NCBI GenBank assembly: GCA_905221605.1
Contig: CAJNDS010000119.1
Location: forward strand, 127,501-191,500
DNA: 64,000 bases
Direction: 5' to 3'
Origin: Symbiodinium natans
Lineage: Eukaryota; Sar; Dinophyceae; Suessiales; Symbiodiniaceae
Part shown: piece after piece, positions 44,875-56,875 of the stretch
Layout: each line of letters opens with the position of its first letter
How positions within the stretch are numbered: the first letter of the stretch is position 1
Translations under genes and position numbers: made by a program
Notes under the pieces: model-generated
What the model saw: the letters and a program-made list of their open reading frames with translations, nothing else
Databases searched by the model: none
Told to the model about the DNA's origin: nothing

Positions 44875-46430
44875 GTTGAGATGCGATGTGGAGGGGCATG
44901 GGATTTGTGCGAGAACCTCCGCAGAAAATGGTCGTTTCATGTATTTGTTTTTGCATACATCTCACAAATTCCATAGGATGTGTGGTAGGATTACTGGGCG
45001 AAGTTCGTCACAAAAAATGGAAGGCTTCTTCTGCTTTATGTGGTCAAGACCGGAAGCAGCCCAATTTGAGGGGGAAATGCTTCTGTATACACAATGTGCA
45101 GATTCGTCCTTGCTTCAGGTGGTGCTTGCCGTGCAGGGCACAGAGGCTTGCCTGTGCTTGAGGACGTCTGACATCCTGGTCCAAACTCTCTTCCTCTAAA
45201 CTTTCTTGGGGGTTTCCAAGGAAGAGCCGCGCGGCACCGTGACTTTGATCTTCTCAGAAGCTGTCATGTTCGAGGGCAACATTGGCAATCGAGGACCGCC
45301 TGCGACATCCAGAAGGTTCTCTAAGAGTCATTGACCGCTGCTTATTGGCCAAAATTGGCCTCGGATTGAGATGGAGGCTTCTCCCTTTTCTCCCTTTCAA
45401 AAAGCCCTCGCCTTGCCCTGTGACCCCGAAGAAGCCCCGAAGGAATGTTGGAGCTGGTCGACGCCGACTCCCAGGCCTTGGGTCCATGCCATGGGGTATA
45501 AAAAGGGAAGTTCTCGGGTAAGGAAGCCTAGGCCCGAGGTTGCTGGCGCCACTGCGAGTCACAGGCGAAGCTCCACTTTGAAGCCATGGTGGAGGGCAAC
45601 CTGGTCATCATCTATGGCCCCTTCCAGCCAGGCCTTATAAGCTTTGTCAGTTGAAGTTGCTCTGCGCTTCCAAGTATGTGAGGGACGCCATCTTAAGTTA
45701 CGGTTGAAGGATGTCTTCGCGGCAGTGCGGCAGGCCACAGGTACTCATTGCGGTCTTCTGCTTCGGCTCTTCTGGATCTTGCCGGCAATCGAGCAGCTCT
45801 GCTCGGAACAGGTTGCGCTTGCCGTCACGCCAACTTTTCTCTCACGCAGCATTACGCAGTCTGTGCCTTGCTGTGTTCTTTGCTGCTGACCCCCGACGAA
45901 ATTTGGAACACTGGACTGCCTGAACACATAAGTTCACATGGGCAAAACACGGAGAGATGACTAATCCGCCATGTCCTCACCACTGGCCATTTGAGCGCCG
46001 GAACGTGTACTTGTAGACATGTCTCGGCCCGTCTCGGCTTGGAATTAGAACGCTGTCTTGTGAGATCTGAGGCCCTCAACATGCCACTGCATCCTGAGAT
46101 CTTTGAGATTAGCGATGACACCGAAGGCCGGCTGCCTGTTTTTGCCAAGCAGTGAATGAGCAGACCTTTGATTCAGGCTATTGGGGGCCAGTTTAGGATT
46201 TTAAGTTCCACTCTTGGCGTAGGTGCTTCCCCCAACATTGCTCGTGAAAAACAGTGACATGATGTGAGGTCCCGTGGCCGAGCTACCCATGCACAGGGAG
46301 ATGCAGATGCACGACGTTTTCTACATTCGGCCCCTCGGTCAGTCAGGATGGGGATTCAGGGGCCATGGCCAATATGGGACCCTGGCACAACTTTGGGCGT
46401 TTCGCCGCCTTTCTCCATTTTTCCGAGGTT
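44875..46430. other. Unassigned region with exon-like frames
   Basis: Overlapping + frames at 44876-45199 and 45282-45640 lack recognised motifs. At about 45990-46153 a + frame ends LPVFAKQ before a stop and contains ALNMPLHPEIFEISDDTEG, which looks like a C-terminal exon. No family assigned. Confidence 0.25.
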
Positions 46431-46431
46431 C

Positions 46432-46512
46432 GATGAGGCTGTGCTGCCCGGAAATGGCTCCATCATGCTGGAGACCATACCGCCCGAGTACTGCGGCATT
46501 GGCTGTGGCAGG
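46432..46512 (+). CDS. Possible Ig-like (Big_5-type) domain exon
   Basis: After an AG before G acceptor the + frame reads FDEAVLPGNGSIMLE, then PPEYCGIGCG. The pattern F-[DN]-E-x-V-x-x-G-x-G-x-I-x-L is the middle of SbsA/Big_5-type Ig-like domains. The flanking strands were not found. A nearby + frame at 46671-46752 (SWSLRALRHVHFEEFGALRS) also looks like an exon but has no known motif. Confidence 0.4.
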
Positions 46513-46889
46513 TTGGGCATCTGCTTGTGTTTTTTTGGCTGCGAAACTTGGCTAACAGGGGAAGTACTGAGGCGTCAGCTACATCATTTGGTGCGTATTG
46601 GTCCCCAACCCTCCACCTCCACCCCTCCACCACCCCCTAATCCGCCGATTTCCGCTGATTGGTTCTTCAGGCGCGAAGTCAGCTCGTGGTCCCTCCGGGC
46701 CCTGCGCCACGTGCACTTCGAGGAGTTTGGTGCTTTGCGGAGCCTGATCCAGGCTGGCGTTTCGGGGGTTAGGTGTTGCAGGTGTTGAGGGGTTTTGGGG
46801 GTGTTGATTGTACCTGTTTTTGGAGTTTTGGGTGGTGTTAGGCTAGGGTCGGGGTGATAGGGTATTTGATGTTGTAGAGATCTTGCTTC

Positions 46890-46926
46890 TTGTTTTTTTT
46901 TTTTTTTTGGGGGGGGGGGGGGGGGC
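46890..46926. repeat. T tract passing into a G tract
   Basis: About 16 T bases followed directly by about 17 G bases. Confidence 0.95.
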
Positions 46927-47790
46927 GGTTGGAGGGCTTTAGGGCCTTAGCGGTTTCAGGGGATCGGGATTCAGGGTCAAGGCCCCCAAGCATCTGCAGA
47001 AGCCTGGAAAAGCCTTCAGCACCTAGACATGCCCGATGCGCAGTAACTCGAAGCGCTAAGTGCAGCGTTGAAGTCCGAACTGTTCCACTGTGGTTCAGGT
47101 GCTGCCTGAAAGGCCCTTGCTTCCAGGACTGCTCAGCTCTGGTTTAGGGTGTGGGTTTTCGGGCTTCAGAGCTTCAGGGTCCGCATTCCCATGGCAGAAT
47201 GTGACTGAAGACAGTGCAAGAAGTGTAGAAACTCCCTTTCTCTCTCTCTCTCTCACAGACACACGCAGGATTCACATACGACCTCATGGTTCTGCCTGCC
47301 TTCGCTGTGGACACAGCCACTCAGGAAGCACTTAAATGGCATTTCGTTCGTTGATTACGGTAGCTGGCTCGTCTACGTGCCTGCATGCTATCGCAAGGTT
47401 GGCAACATCCAATCGGACGACGTCTCTCGAGCTTATGCAGCGAGGCTGCACCCAATGCCAGTACAGATGTAGCTGCCGTGCGCCTCCGCCGAGTTTTGTC
47501 CCAATGCAAGCTTGGTGAATAGGATTAGTTCCTCCGAATTCGACGCCGAAGTGGATGAGTTGAATGAGTTACCCTCAAATCTCGAGCTCCATGCTGCAGT
47601 CGAACTTCTCTGCCGCGTTGCGCTAGTTGGGGGTTAAGATTTCCGTTCTGATACCGAGCGAAGGTGTGAAGGTTTCTCTTGGTAGGGGTGAAAGATGGCT
47701 CAAGTACCCAACGCCTCACTGACAAATTTCCTTTGAGGTCGTGGCCCTGCATCGGGATGCTACGCCGCCACGTCTCGTGGCAGCCCTGCT
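46927..47790. other. No recognised gene
   Basis: Short open frames only, plus a (CT)n tract at about 47237-47256 that ends near a possible acceptor (ACGCAG at 47270). A degenerate TTTAGGG-like stretch lies near 47142-47160. Confidence 0.3.
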
Positions 47791-47792
47791 AG

Positions 47793-48650
47793 ATGGTGCC
47801 CCGGCAGCACGGGACTGACGTTTCTACATCGCACCGTTCTAGCATCTGCGGGTTAGGAACGACAATAGCGCGCCAGGCCGCGCCGCACCAACCATCTTCG
47901 ACCAGGCAGTGGGCTCGGTACCGCTCAGTAGGGCTCAGCCAAAGTTTAAGCGGCTTAAGTGCAATTGTGGAAGAAACGCGAAGAACTTGCCTGAAGTCCC
48001 GCAAAGGATGCCTCAGCCACGGGCCTGGAGCTGCTCTTCAGCGAGGACCGCTGCTCTGTAAGCTCCTCTCCGCAATTGCTTACTCTGCTTACTCTGCTTA
48101 CTCTGCTTACTCTGCTTCCTTGGAGTCCACTGGTCAACAAATGGCTCTGCTCGTGGCCTCGTTGCGATTGCAAGTGTCTCATGTTTCGCCAGTCGTTGGG
48201 GCCGCTCGACACATCGTCCACATCGTCCTCCCCGCTGCGTCTGGTCCCGGACAACGGTCGGGAGCCCAGCTATTGCTGGAGCAAATCAAAGCAGTGGGGC
48301 TGACAAGGTCTGCCGCATCAGTACACGGAAAAGTCAGGGTCGTGGTGTTGGGGTTTCTGGGTCTTGAATTTGCGGGAAAGCGGTTTACAGGGTTAGGGCC
48401 AGGGTGCGTATGTTGGGGGGAGGTGAGCGGGTTCTGTCTTGCGTCTGGCCGGGCTGATTCGCTGCTTTTGGCATCTTCGCCTGGAATGAAGGTGGAGATC
48501 GCTGCAGTGAAGATGGTGCCTGCATGCCGCGCAGGACTCGCAGAGCTGAAGCCAGGAAGCACGAATGCGAAAGAGAGGAGACGAAGAGAGGCCCAAAGGC
48601 CACAGGCCCTTGAGCAACTTCGAAACAGAAAACTCCTGCAAGACCGGTAG
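47793..48650 (+). other. Longest uninterrupted ATG-initiated frame (285 codons), doubtful
   Basis: The frame starts at an ATG and ends at TAG. The middle encodes YSAYSAYSAYSA from a 9-bp tandem repeat (48076-48118), and the part at 48345-48415 comes from DNA resembling degenerate TTTAGGG repeats. The C-terminal end is Arg/Lys-rich. No domain is recognised. Because it crosses repeats and a minus-strand frame (48179-48712) is also open, I think it more likely to be chance or a mixture of exon and intron than an intact gene. Confidence 0.2.
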
Positions 48651-48833
48651 AGCTTGAACTGACAGTAGGTGCTCAGCCCAAGCAGGAACTGCTCCTTGCC
48701 TTGTGGCTTCATCCCGGCCAGCCGGCCGGTTGAAATTCCGGCTTCCGCCTTGGAAATCAGGTGCGGGCATGGCTGATTCGGTGGGTTTTTGCCGACCAGC
48801 GGTGTGTGATTGTGTTAAGTCAACCATTCTCCT

Positions 48834-48895
48834 CACCTCCTCGACTCCTCACCTCCTCGCCGCCTCAACTCCTCGCCTCCTCGCCTCCTCGCCCG
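48834..48895. repeat. (CTCCTCGCC)n short tandem repeat
   Basis: Six to seven imperfect copies of a 9-10 bp CCTCCTCGCC / CCTCCTCACC unit. Confidence 0.9.
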
Positions 48896-48977
48896 GTATC
48901 CCGCCTGGTCTCCTGGGTCCTGGGCTTGGTCCCTGGAGAGCCCAGACCCAAGACAAAAAACCCGCCGGTCGTCCTTG

Positions 48978-49430
48978 TGCCGCAGAATCCACCGAGTCTC
49001 CCTGGAGTGCCCCCCCGCAGAGACAAATCCCGCCGAGCAGGTCTGGAGTACCCACCTCCAGAAAACTTGCACTGAATCCTGCCCAGTTCCTCAAGCTGCA
49101 AAGAATCCCGCCGAGTATTTTTGGAGTGTCCACCACAAGAAAAGCCTACGGAGAATCCTGTCGAGTAAACAGAGAAACCCACCCCAGCGAAGCCCGCAGG
49201 GAATCCCGCCAATCCCTCACATAGAAGCTCTCCCTGGCGTGCCCAATTGCCGCGAAACCCGCAGAGTTTTGCCCAGGATCCCTGGCGTGCCCATCCCCAA
49301 GAAGCGCCGAGTCAGAGAAACCTGCAGAGATTCCCGCAGACAGTCCCGTCGAGTGTCTTTGCAGTGCCTTAAGAGAAGCCCCCAAAGAATGCCTCCGAGT
49401 ATTCCTTGAGTGCCATTCTTCAGAGAAGGT
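48978..49430. repeat. Degenerate tandem repeat, unit about 40-55 bp
   Basis: Repeated blocks of the form AATCCCGCCGAGT, a variable stretch, TGGAGTGCCCA, then CCCCAGAGA recur about eight times with strong divergence. Open frames on both strands run through it (for example + 48975-49409), which reflects the repeat composition. Confidence 0.7.
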
Positions 49431-50065
49431 TGTGCGTTGTTGCAAAACGCGGTCTCAGCGGACTGAAGCAATCTTGAACGGCCCTGTACGTGTTTTGCCA
49501 TTATATGCCATTGCTTGGCAGGGGCGCTGTCATCAGCGTCGACTTGATGCATCTGCCTGCGTTGGAGTATGGCCGCGGCTACAGGAGCGCGGAGCAACCA
49601 TGCACTCCTTCAGCCCAAGCCAAGCCGCGAAGCTTCGAGTGCCCTCAGGTTTGCTGCAAGTCCTGCGATCACAGCTTCTCGAATCGTCACTGCTCAGCAC
49701 TTTCTTTGCCTCTAACATTCGTCAGGCTGGAGGCGATGGCAGAACAAATTCTGGACCTCGCCGGCAGCCCGTCAGCACTCTAAATGATCACGTGCTTAGA
49801 GAATCTTAGAGATGTAGACCCTGGGTTGCTGTATTCAGCCCGGCCTGCAACAAACACATGGGTCCCAAAATAGAACCTCTCACCACGGACGCTGATTCGA
49901 AACATTGCGGCCCATGAATCTGCAAAGGCAATACTGCTCTCCCCGCAGAACCCGGTGGGCCAGCTGCGCCCCTTCGGCTACAAAGCAGAAGGACCATTGA
50001 GGAGTCAGAGTTAGGAAGTCCCTGCTTTGATTCGAATGCGAATTCACACGGCACGTGATTTGCAA
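49431..50065. other. Unassigned overlapping frames
   Basis: Two + frames (49432-49809 and 49490-49783) and minus frames overlap. No domain recognised. Confidence 0.3.
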
Positions 50066-50067
50066 GG

Positions 50068-50316
50068 TTGGTCTTCGCCGTAGCGAACTCCGAGGCACGC
50101 CTGCAACCACTGCAAAAACTGCTGTCACGGAAGGCTGATGGTGAGTTTGAAATGCGTGGCGATTACTACCATTACATGGACGTGATGCGATGTGATCACA
50201 GGAACATCATCCTTGAATCTTTGAGAACGCGTGCCTTATACCATTCTGTGCCGGTTGCAGATCGTTATAGGCTTGACCTTAGGACCTTCGCGGCTCATTG
50301 CACCGCACCAGGATGA
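50068..50316 (+). other. Exon-like + frame, unknown
   Basis: The frame encodes a polar, helix-like product (for example CDHRNIILESLRTRALYHSV and VADRYRLDLRTFAAHC) ending at TGA. Composition favours coding, but no family is recognised. Confidence 0.35.
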
Positions 50317-50518
50317 GACAGCAGAGGACCCAGAGATCGTGGCGACCTGGCCATCAAACGGCGAGCTGATGGCTTGGTGCTCAGAGGCTCAGGCCGAAGG
50401 AAGTCCTTAGCAGGCTTAGTTGTCGCAGATTTTTTCAGCCGATCCAAAGGTTCTCCTTTTGTTTTTTTTGGTTTTCTCTTGTACAACAGTAAATAGTCGA
50501 GATTGCAAGGATAGATTC

Positions 50519-50538
50519 ACCCCCCCCCCCCCCCCCCC
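50519..50538. repeat. PolyC tract
   Basis: About 19 uninterrupted C bases. Confidence 0.95.
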
Positions 50539-53500
50539 TTATGAAGCAGAAGTGGTGGCCAGAGAATGGCATGGAAAGCCTCGCAGGTCCCGCAAATCAC
50601 AGCGGTGCAGATGATGTTTGATCGGCCTATCCAGGCAAGAAGCGCGTAGACCGGATTGCAGCTACGCTAGGAAACTGTGCTGCTGGCGGTGACGCCCGGA
50701 TCAGTATGCAGCGTTGGGCAGTGGGCAGTGGCTTCCCTTGGTCTGTGCATCAGGTGGGACACGGCCATTTCGTTCTCATGCCAGTGATGGACCAGGCAGG
50801 GAGCATTGGAGCACCTGCGGATAGTGGCATAGAGCATAGAGCACTGTTGTTGCGGGGTTGCCGTCTAGGAGCTCAATATCGGCGAGAATGCATCTGGAGA
50901 CTTGGCAGCAGCCTGAAGTTGGCATCATCCCTGAGCCTCTCCATGTCGAAGGAAGCGGTGGGCAGCACTATACCACTGAGAACACCAGCGACGACAATGA
51001 AAGTTCCGAAGTGCCACTCGGCACCAGTCGATAAGCAGCCATTGAAGGTATTGACCCTTGTCCGTTTCTTCAAAAGGCTTTGGAGACTTTGGCACTGCCA
51101 GGGGAGAAGACAGCTCAATAGCCCAACCGGGCCCGGCACGCCCGAACTTCACTGCCGTGCCGGATGCAACTCGGCACCGCAACACTCTGCGAGCGTCAGG
51201 AGATTTCAGGGATTTCAAGGATTCAAGAGGTCATGGCAGAGAGATGGTTGCTGACTCGCTTGTAGCTTCGAGCAGGAGTCTTCTGTCTCGGCACACCCAA
51301 GGCGGTGATGATTCCTGCAAGAAGCTGCCATGTCTTTCATGCAACAGTCCCGGGCTCAAGAGAGAAGGAAGGGGAGAACTGCCCAGGGCCAGGAGCAGGG
51401 TCATCTACAATCTACATGATGGCCCCTTTGGGGGTCTCTCTTCGAGTATCTTTCTCAGACTCTACTTGTAGTTCATCTACATCAGCCTCGGTCTGCGACA
51501 CAGGTGACGTGCAGTCCTCCTGCGCTTCGCCGTGGGGTGGAGCTGCTTTGATTGCACGGGCACAGTTCTTCATGTTTCTTCCGGAATGCGCAGGGCTCAA
51601 AGGCTCAAAGGCATGTGACTTGGTCTTCATAGGGAGCTTCATATGGATCGACGCCTCAAGGACGAAACCTCGTATAAATCCAAACATCGCAGGGTTGGCA
51701 GCGCTTCTTCTTTGCTGAGGTATGCTGTCGGCTACACGCGCGGAGCACTTCAGGCCAGCCTGAGCATGTGCTCTTCTTTTTTGTTCCACTTACATGTCTT
51801 CAACAGTCTCCTTCGGACCCACATTCCCGATTAAGATTATGCGCTTTCAGGACCTTTAGAGCTCCAGTTGCAAGTTGCAAGGTCCAGGGTGAATCTGTGG
51901 CAGCAGGGCCTCTGGGGCGGCTGCCTTCCTTCCACGTCATAGTCGGATGGCCCAGAAGTACAGCGACGTTTGTCTGCGAAGTCTGATGAAGTCAGGCCCT
52001 TGCTGTCTCCGAGGACCGAAACTACATGTTCCTCAGCGCCAGGGCAGTCTTCCCATCTGGCCTCCCAACGCAGCCGCAAGAGCCCGGGTCCCGGTCTTTG
52101 CAAAAACGCCTTGTTGTTGCTCGGTCCGCTCTTGCGACTGCGCCTACTTTTGAAACACCACCAACAACATCCAACAATTCTCGCCCTGCAGTTATTATAA
52201 AGACCTCAAGCCCTTCACATAGCGTGGTTAAGTTTAGGCACATGCGGTCTCGGCGACTCCACGGCCACACTGATGGCACGGACCACGTCAGCGAGGATGC
52301 TGAGGCCTGTCGGGGAGCGGAGGCGAACGAAGCTATCACGAAACCTTAAGCTAGGCTCTGCACCAAAACCCTAAAGCTGCAGAACGCCCAAACATGACCC
52401 AAGGACACAAAGCCCCGATGCCGAGGTGGCTTTTGCGCTCAGCCCGAAGCCGCACTGGTCGCGCTCCCAGGTGCATTCGTGCCCGCATGCAGGTTTCAGG
52501 TTATTTGCATTCTGCAACAAGCGCCGTGGTCATGAAGAATCTCCGCTCGCAGACGTCTCTGATACAGTTTTCTTGACCTGCCAGCGGGAACATCAAGGCA
52601 AGGCCTCCTGAGGGATAGCACTCTGCCTCTACGGTTCTTTGGCTTCGCCTGTGAACCCGGAGACTGCTCAACACGCTGTAGTCTGCTCAAAACTGGCGAC
52701 TTCAATAGGTTTCAGGGTTGGGTGCTTGGGGTTGGTCTTCGGGTTTAGGACAGGTTATAGGTGCGGAGTATGTGCAATGAACCGCGATCAATGCAGCTGC
52801 CTGGAACGTCACATGCTTACGAGCTGGTAGACTGACCCAACCAGCGCACACCAAAACGGCCAGAACACTTCCCCTTCCCCTCTCGAAGATGGCTCCCTGA
52901 ACAAAGGCCCCAGCTCCCAACCAAGAGTCTTGCAGCCTGAGGTACGCTGCCAAAGGTGCCACGCTGGCAATCAACTTCTCAGCACCTGTCCAGGTGCGTT
53001 CTGTTGGGGCTAAGTCGCCGCAGCTTGAGAGTTGGTACAGTTTCCTCATGTTTCCTCATGACCCCACCATAACCATGAACTTACAGTAACTACTTGAAGA
53101 GGGGTTGGTTTGTATCTGCACGATGCTATGATGCTTGACAGTTTGGAGCCGGACGGCTTCGGATCGTGGATTGCTCTCCGGGCAATGCCTCCAGGTGCAG
53201 GGATGCCTCGACAGTCACAATGCTTGCGGACGGTTGCATCGTGCTTTGAGGATCCTTGAGGATTTCATGTTCTCTTGTACTCATGTATGACCAGCACTTG
53301 GGTGCCGAGCTTTTTGTGACAGCAGGTGATGCTTGCTGTATGTTGCAGGAGTGGAAGGCTGTAGTTGCTGTCCACGTTGTTGCGGTAGCATCCTGGCATG
53401 CAGTCTTTTGGCTCCCAGCATACCCGGGAAGCCAAGAGACTCTTAGGTGGCCAGTGCGGTGACTTGGACTGAACACTTGCGCGTTGGACACAAGTGAACA

Positions 53501-53933
53501 TGACTCCCAAGCCATGGCATAGCCTGATCAAGTCTTGGATGTTCTTGTGATAGGACGGCCAATTTCGATCCGGCTGTAGGGGCAAATGTACTGCAAGTCG
53601 AGACATCTCGAAGAGACTCCTTTTCCACATCAAACGCTCAACCCCATGCCTCGAACTCAGACCCTTCACAGAATAGACCCCGAATCCTAGACAACCCTTG
53701 TAGCCTTCATGTTTGTGCACCGAGGGCGCTGGCCATGATTTTGGGGTCTGGTGAGGCGCGCAAGACTCTGACGGAGCTGGGCCCTTAGATTTCTGGAGAG
53801 AGGGTTTGGGCAAGGTTTAAAAATGGAAGCTGACGAGGTGGCAGAAGCCGAATTCTCCACCGGTAAACACAAGATGTGATTGGGATGCCTGGACACGCGC
53901 ACCCAATTCTCCGACCGTTTTATTACGACAGAG

Positions 53934-53974
53934 TCGTAGGCCTCGCAGGCCTCGTAGGCCTCGTAGGCTCTTAG
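53934..53974. repeat. (CTCGTAGGC)n short tandem repeat
   Basis: Four imperfect copies of a 9-bp unit. Confidence 0.85.
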
Positions 53975-54422
53975 GCCCCTTTCAGGGCTTCAGCATTTGA
54001 GCTTTTTATGCATGTCTCCACCAGTCTCAAGGCTTGCTGCGATCTGCCGCTGGTCCTCCACAGTGCTGCAGACCCGTCTTCAGAGGCTCTGTGCTCGCAT
54101 GCCCAGAGTCTAGAATGGCTTCATGCCTTCACAGGCTGAGCAGGGCGTTGGTTAAGGACGTGTCTGTGGCTCATTGTTGGACTTGCAAGTAACCACGACC
54201 TTTGCTGCTACGACGTTATGATCTCGAAGTCTGGTTGTCAACCCTACGCTGCCCAAACGGCCTGAGCTCTAACAAACTTCTTAACTCTTAACCTCATGAG
54301 ATGCGAACTTCATGCGAGCTCACTTGGCATGGCCTACTTGCTAGGCTCTGGCTTGGAGACGCGAGCATCTCTGTCGAAATTAGCGGGTTTAAGGGTTTTC
54401 AGGGTTGGGGACTGGCTGCCGT

Positions 54423-54446
54423 GTGTGTGTGTGTGTGTGTGCGCGT
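54423..54446. repeat. (TG)n microsatellite
   Basis: About ten TG dinucleotides followed by CGCG. Confidence 0.95.
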
Positions 54447-54784
54447 GCAGGTGAAGCTGTACTAAGCTGTATGACCTCACTGTTTGACGTCAATGCCGTG
54501 CGGAGTCGTCCTTATGCGTGTCAGAAGCAGTGTCGACTTCAAGATCCAAGTGCAGAGAGGAAGAAGTAGCTCCAGGCTCTGTCAGGTATAGCATGATGGA
54601 TGCAAATCGTTCAATGCTGCCAAGGTTTGCCTTTCACCTGCCACGCCTGCAACCGGATTGCACGTGTGAAGTGTAATGGTCCTGCTGGAGCATCGCGATC
54701 ATGTGACTACTCGTAGGGGAGCGCGTTTTCGGTTCTGCAGAGGATGCGCGGTGAGCCTGTGACACCTTCCTGGCCAAGGCACCT

Positions 54785-55320
54785 ACCTCTTCAGGCCGTC
54801 CCGGCTGCCCACTCCCTTCCTGTCGGCAGAGCGCTTTCTGCCCCAGGCTGTGCTGCGTGTTCCCTCACAGGTTGTCACGGATTTGGTCTGTGGTGCACTA
54901 GTTAACGAGTCCAAACGCCGCATTCTGCTTAACGTGCATGGACAGGGAGTCAGGGAGTTTCTGCTGCCACCACAGATCTTATGCCAGGCCTGCAACTGCA
55001 GGGGCCCTGTGGGCTGCAAATTCCCCGGCGGCCGTCGCCTCAATTTGGATTTGGAGCTTCGAGATGCTTCGAGTAGCTGCGTAGCTCTCACCTTTCCCTG
55101 GTTCTTCCGGCGCTTCTGTACTTCTGTATCCCATAGCTCTGCAATGCTCTGCAGTGTTCTGCAATGCTCTGAAATGCTCTGCTGTCACTAGCACCTTTGT
55201 GTGCAGGTGGACCGGGACGGCTCCAGCCTTGCCCTGTAGAGGCTGCTGAGGGTGTCTTACATGAGAGCCCCCAATTTATTGTGCTCAACTTGGACTGTAG
55301 TCTAAGGCCACAGGTATGGT
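54785..55320 (+). other. Two exon-like + frames, unknown protein
   Basis: After a CTCTTCAG acceptor near 54796 a + frame runs to about 55080 and encodes FLPQAVLRVPSQVVTDLVCG, then LLNVHGQGVREFLLPP and a Cys-containing stretch CQACNCRGPVGC. A second frame at about 55205-55314 reads VLHESPQFIVLNLDCSLRPQ after a GTGCAG acceptor. The two may be neighbouring exons. The four closely spaced cysteines could bind metal, but I recognise no family. Confidence 0.35.
55130..55185. repeat. (TCTGCAATGC)n short tandem repeat in putative intron
   Basis: Five imperfect copies of a 10-12 bp unit between the two exon-like frames at 54.8 and 55.2 kb. Confidence 0.85.
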
Positions 55321-56870
55321 TCCGAACATGTTATTGCGCGGCCACAGCCGGGAGCAGCTCATTGAATTTGCCTCACTTGCCCCTTGGTCTTCGGGGGGAG
55401 CTCAGTAGTTCGCCACTTCATACCAACAGACAATAGGAGCCAAGTTAAACTTTGAAGTTGAAATTTGCTGAGCTAGATAAGTGTGTTAAATGAACTTGCA
55501 TGGCTCGGCCGTGACACTTGCCACGGCACCGATCTTGCTCCAATCAAGGCATGTGTTGCAGACCGGGTTTCGTGCATGACAGAAGCTTCAACCCGCCAGG
55601 TCGAGGCACGCTAGACTCCATGGCTCGCGTAATGCGCCGCTTGCGGCCGGAGGCGCCGCTACTGTCAGCTGATGTCATGTTAATATTAATATCATCTGTA
55701 CATCCTACAGCAACATACAGCGTACCATGGTGTAACATGCCACAACATAACATGGCACAGTGCGAGCAGCATAACATCACAGAACACAGCATAACACGTG
55801 CATTTCTATGGTTTCAGGGGCCGGAGTGTTTCCATTGCGTGGCCATGCTTTGCGAAGCCGCTGCACGGTTCCTCGACACGTGCAGGAGTTGGCGTGTTTG
55901 TGGCGGCCAGGCAAAGGCCGGCCCGGTACACTCAGCCTGCACCCTTTTTGCGTGTTTGAGTTCCTTGTCCTGTGCATTGTGGTGCCAGGGCCTGGGATGT
56001 GCCGCAGCAGGCATGCTCTCTCCTGGCTATGCCCGCGGGCTGTATATGTCCCAGTGCATGTGGCCGTAGTGTATGTACAGGTGGTCAAACCGATCGGCAG
56101 TTCCGGCGCAAAGCGCCGCGCCCTGAGAGCGCGTCTGCGCAACCTGCTCAACTTCGGTATGATTGACTGTAGGCATGATCCATCGCACTCGCGACTCACA
56201 CAATTGTTGTTTTCAAACAATGAGCACACTACAGACCCAACACGTCTCCGCGGATATTCGTGTGCGTGCTGATGATTAGTCCAAGCCGCGACTACACATG
56301 TGGCATATTGACCTGGCGGCAGTGTATCTTGCATGGTTCAGGCCGTCGCAAATCTGCAGCCGCCACTTTGGAGGTGCGCTAGCCACGGGGGCTTGAGGCT
56401 TGGCGGGGGCTCTGGTTTTAAGGGGGCCAAGGAGAAGCCACCAGCATGGTGGAGTCGTTCTGGACATAGTGCGGCTGTCAGAAGTCTCAGAGCGGTGAAT
56501 TGCCGCACGGCCTCCAGTCCAGCCTCCAGGTACTTTTCCGAACTGAGCATTCAAACCTCAACACCGTCTTAGTTTGCCTGCACACCCTCCCACACAAATG
56601 CCCTACCCCGGTACCCCCTTGCTGTGCCAGCTTTGCCGCGCCGTCGTTGCACGGCTTCGGCGCGCCCTTGTCGGGCTGGGAACCGGTGCCCGGGCGCAGA
56701 GTCCTCGCTTGACACCTATGCAATTTAGTTTTTTTGCATTAAAGTGGGGGCGGGGGCCTGAAAAGCGTTTGGAATGTGGGGGTGCCTCAACGACCTCGTT
56801 CTGAGAGTGGACTTGTAGTGCACTTGTAGTGTGGGAGACTAGACCAATTCGACCAGCGGGCATAAGCTGC
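55320..56870. other. Unassigned region
   Basis: A + frame ending at 56272 has a basic, protein-like C-terminal part from about 56080 (KRRALRARLRNLLNFGMIDC). A short CATAACAT-type repeat lies at about 55735-55800. Minus frames overlap. No domain recognised. Confidence 0.25.
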
Positions 56871-56875
56871 GGGGA

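Larger units (their letters stand above)
50540..54780. other. Unassigned region with frames on both strands
   Basis: Protein-like frames occur on + (50706-51254, 52026-52349) and on minus (51412-51789 ending KDTRRETPKGAIM, 52702-53049, 53265-53813 containing NWPSYHKNIQDLIRLCHG). No family is recognised and the strands cannot be told apart by inspection. Two short repeats are listed separately. Confidence 0.25.

Noticed and set aside
46150-46320. Extension of the Ig-like exon at 46432 into upstream frames
   Set aside because: Upstream frames show no strand pattern of the domain and no splice path was found.
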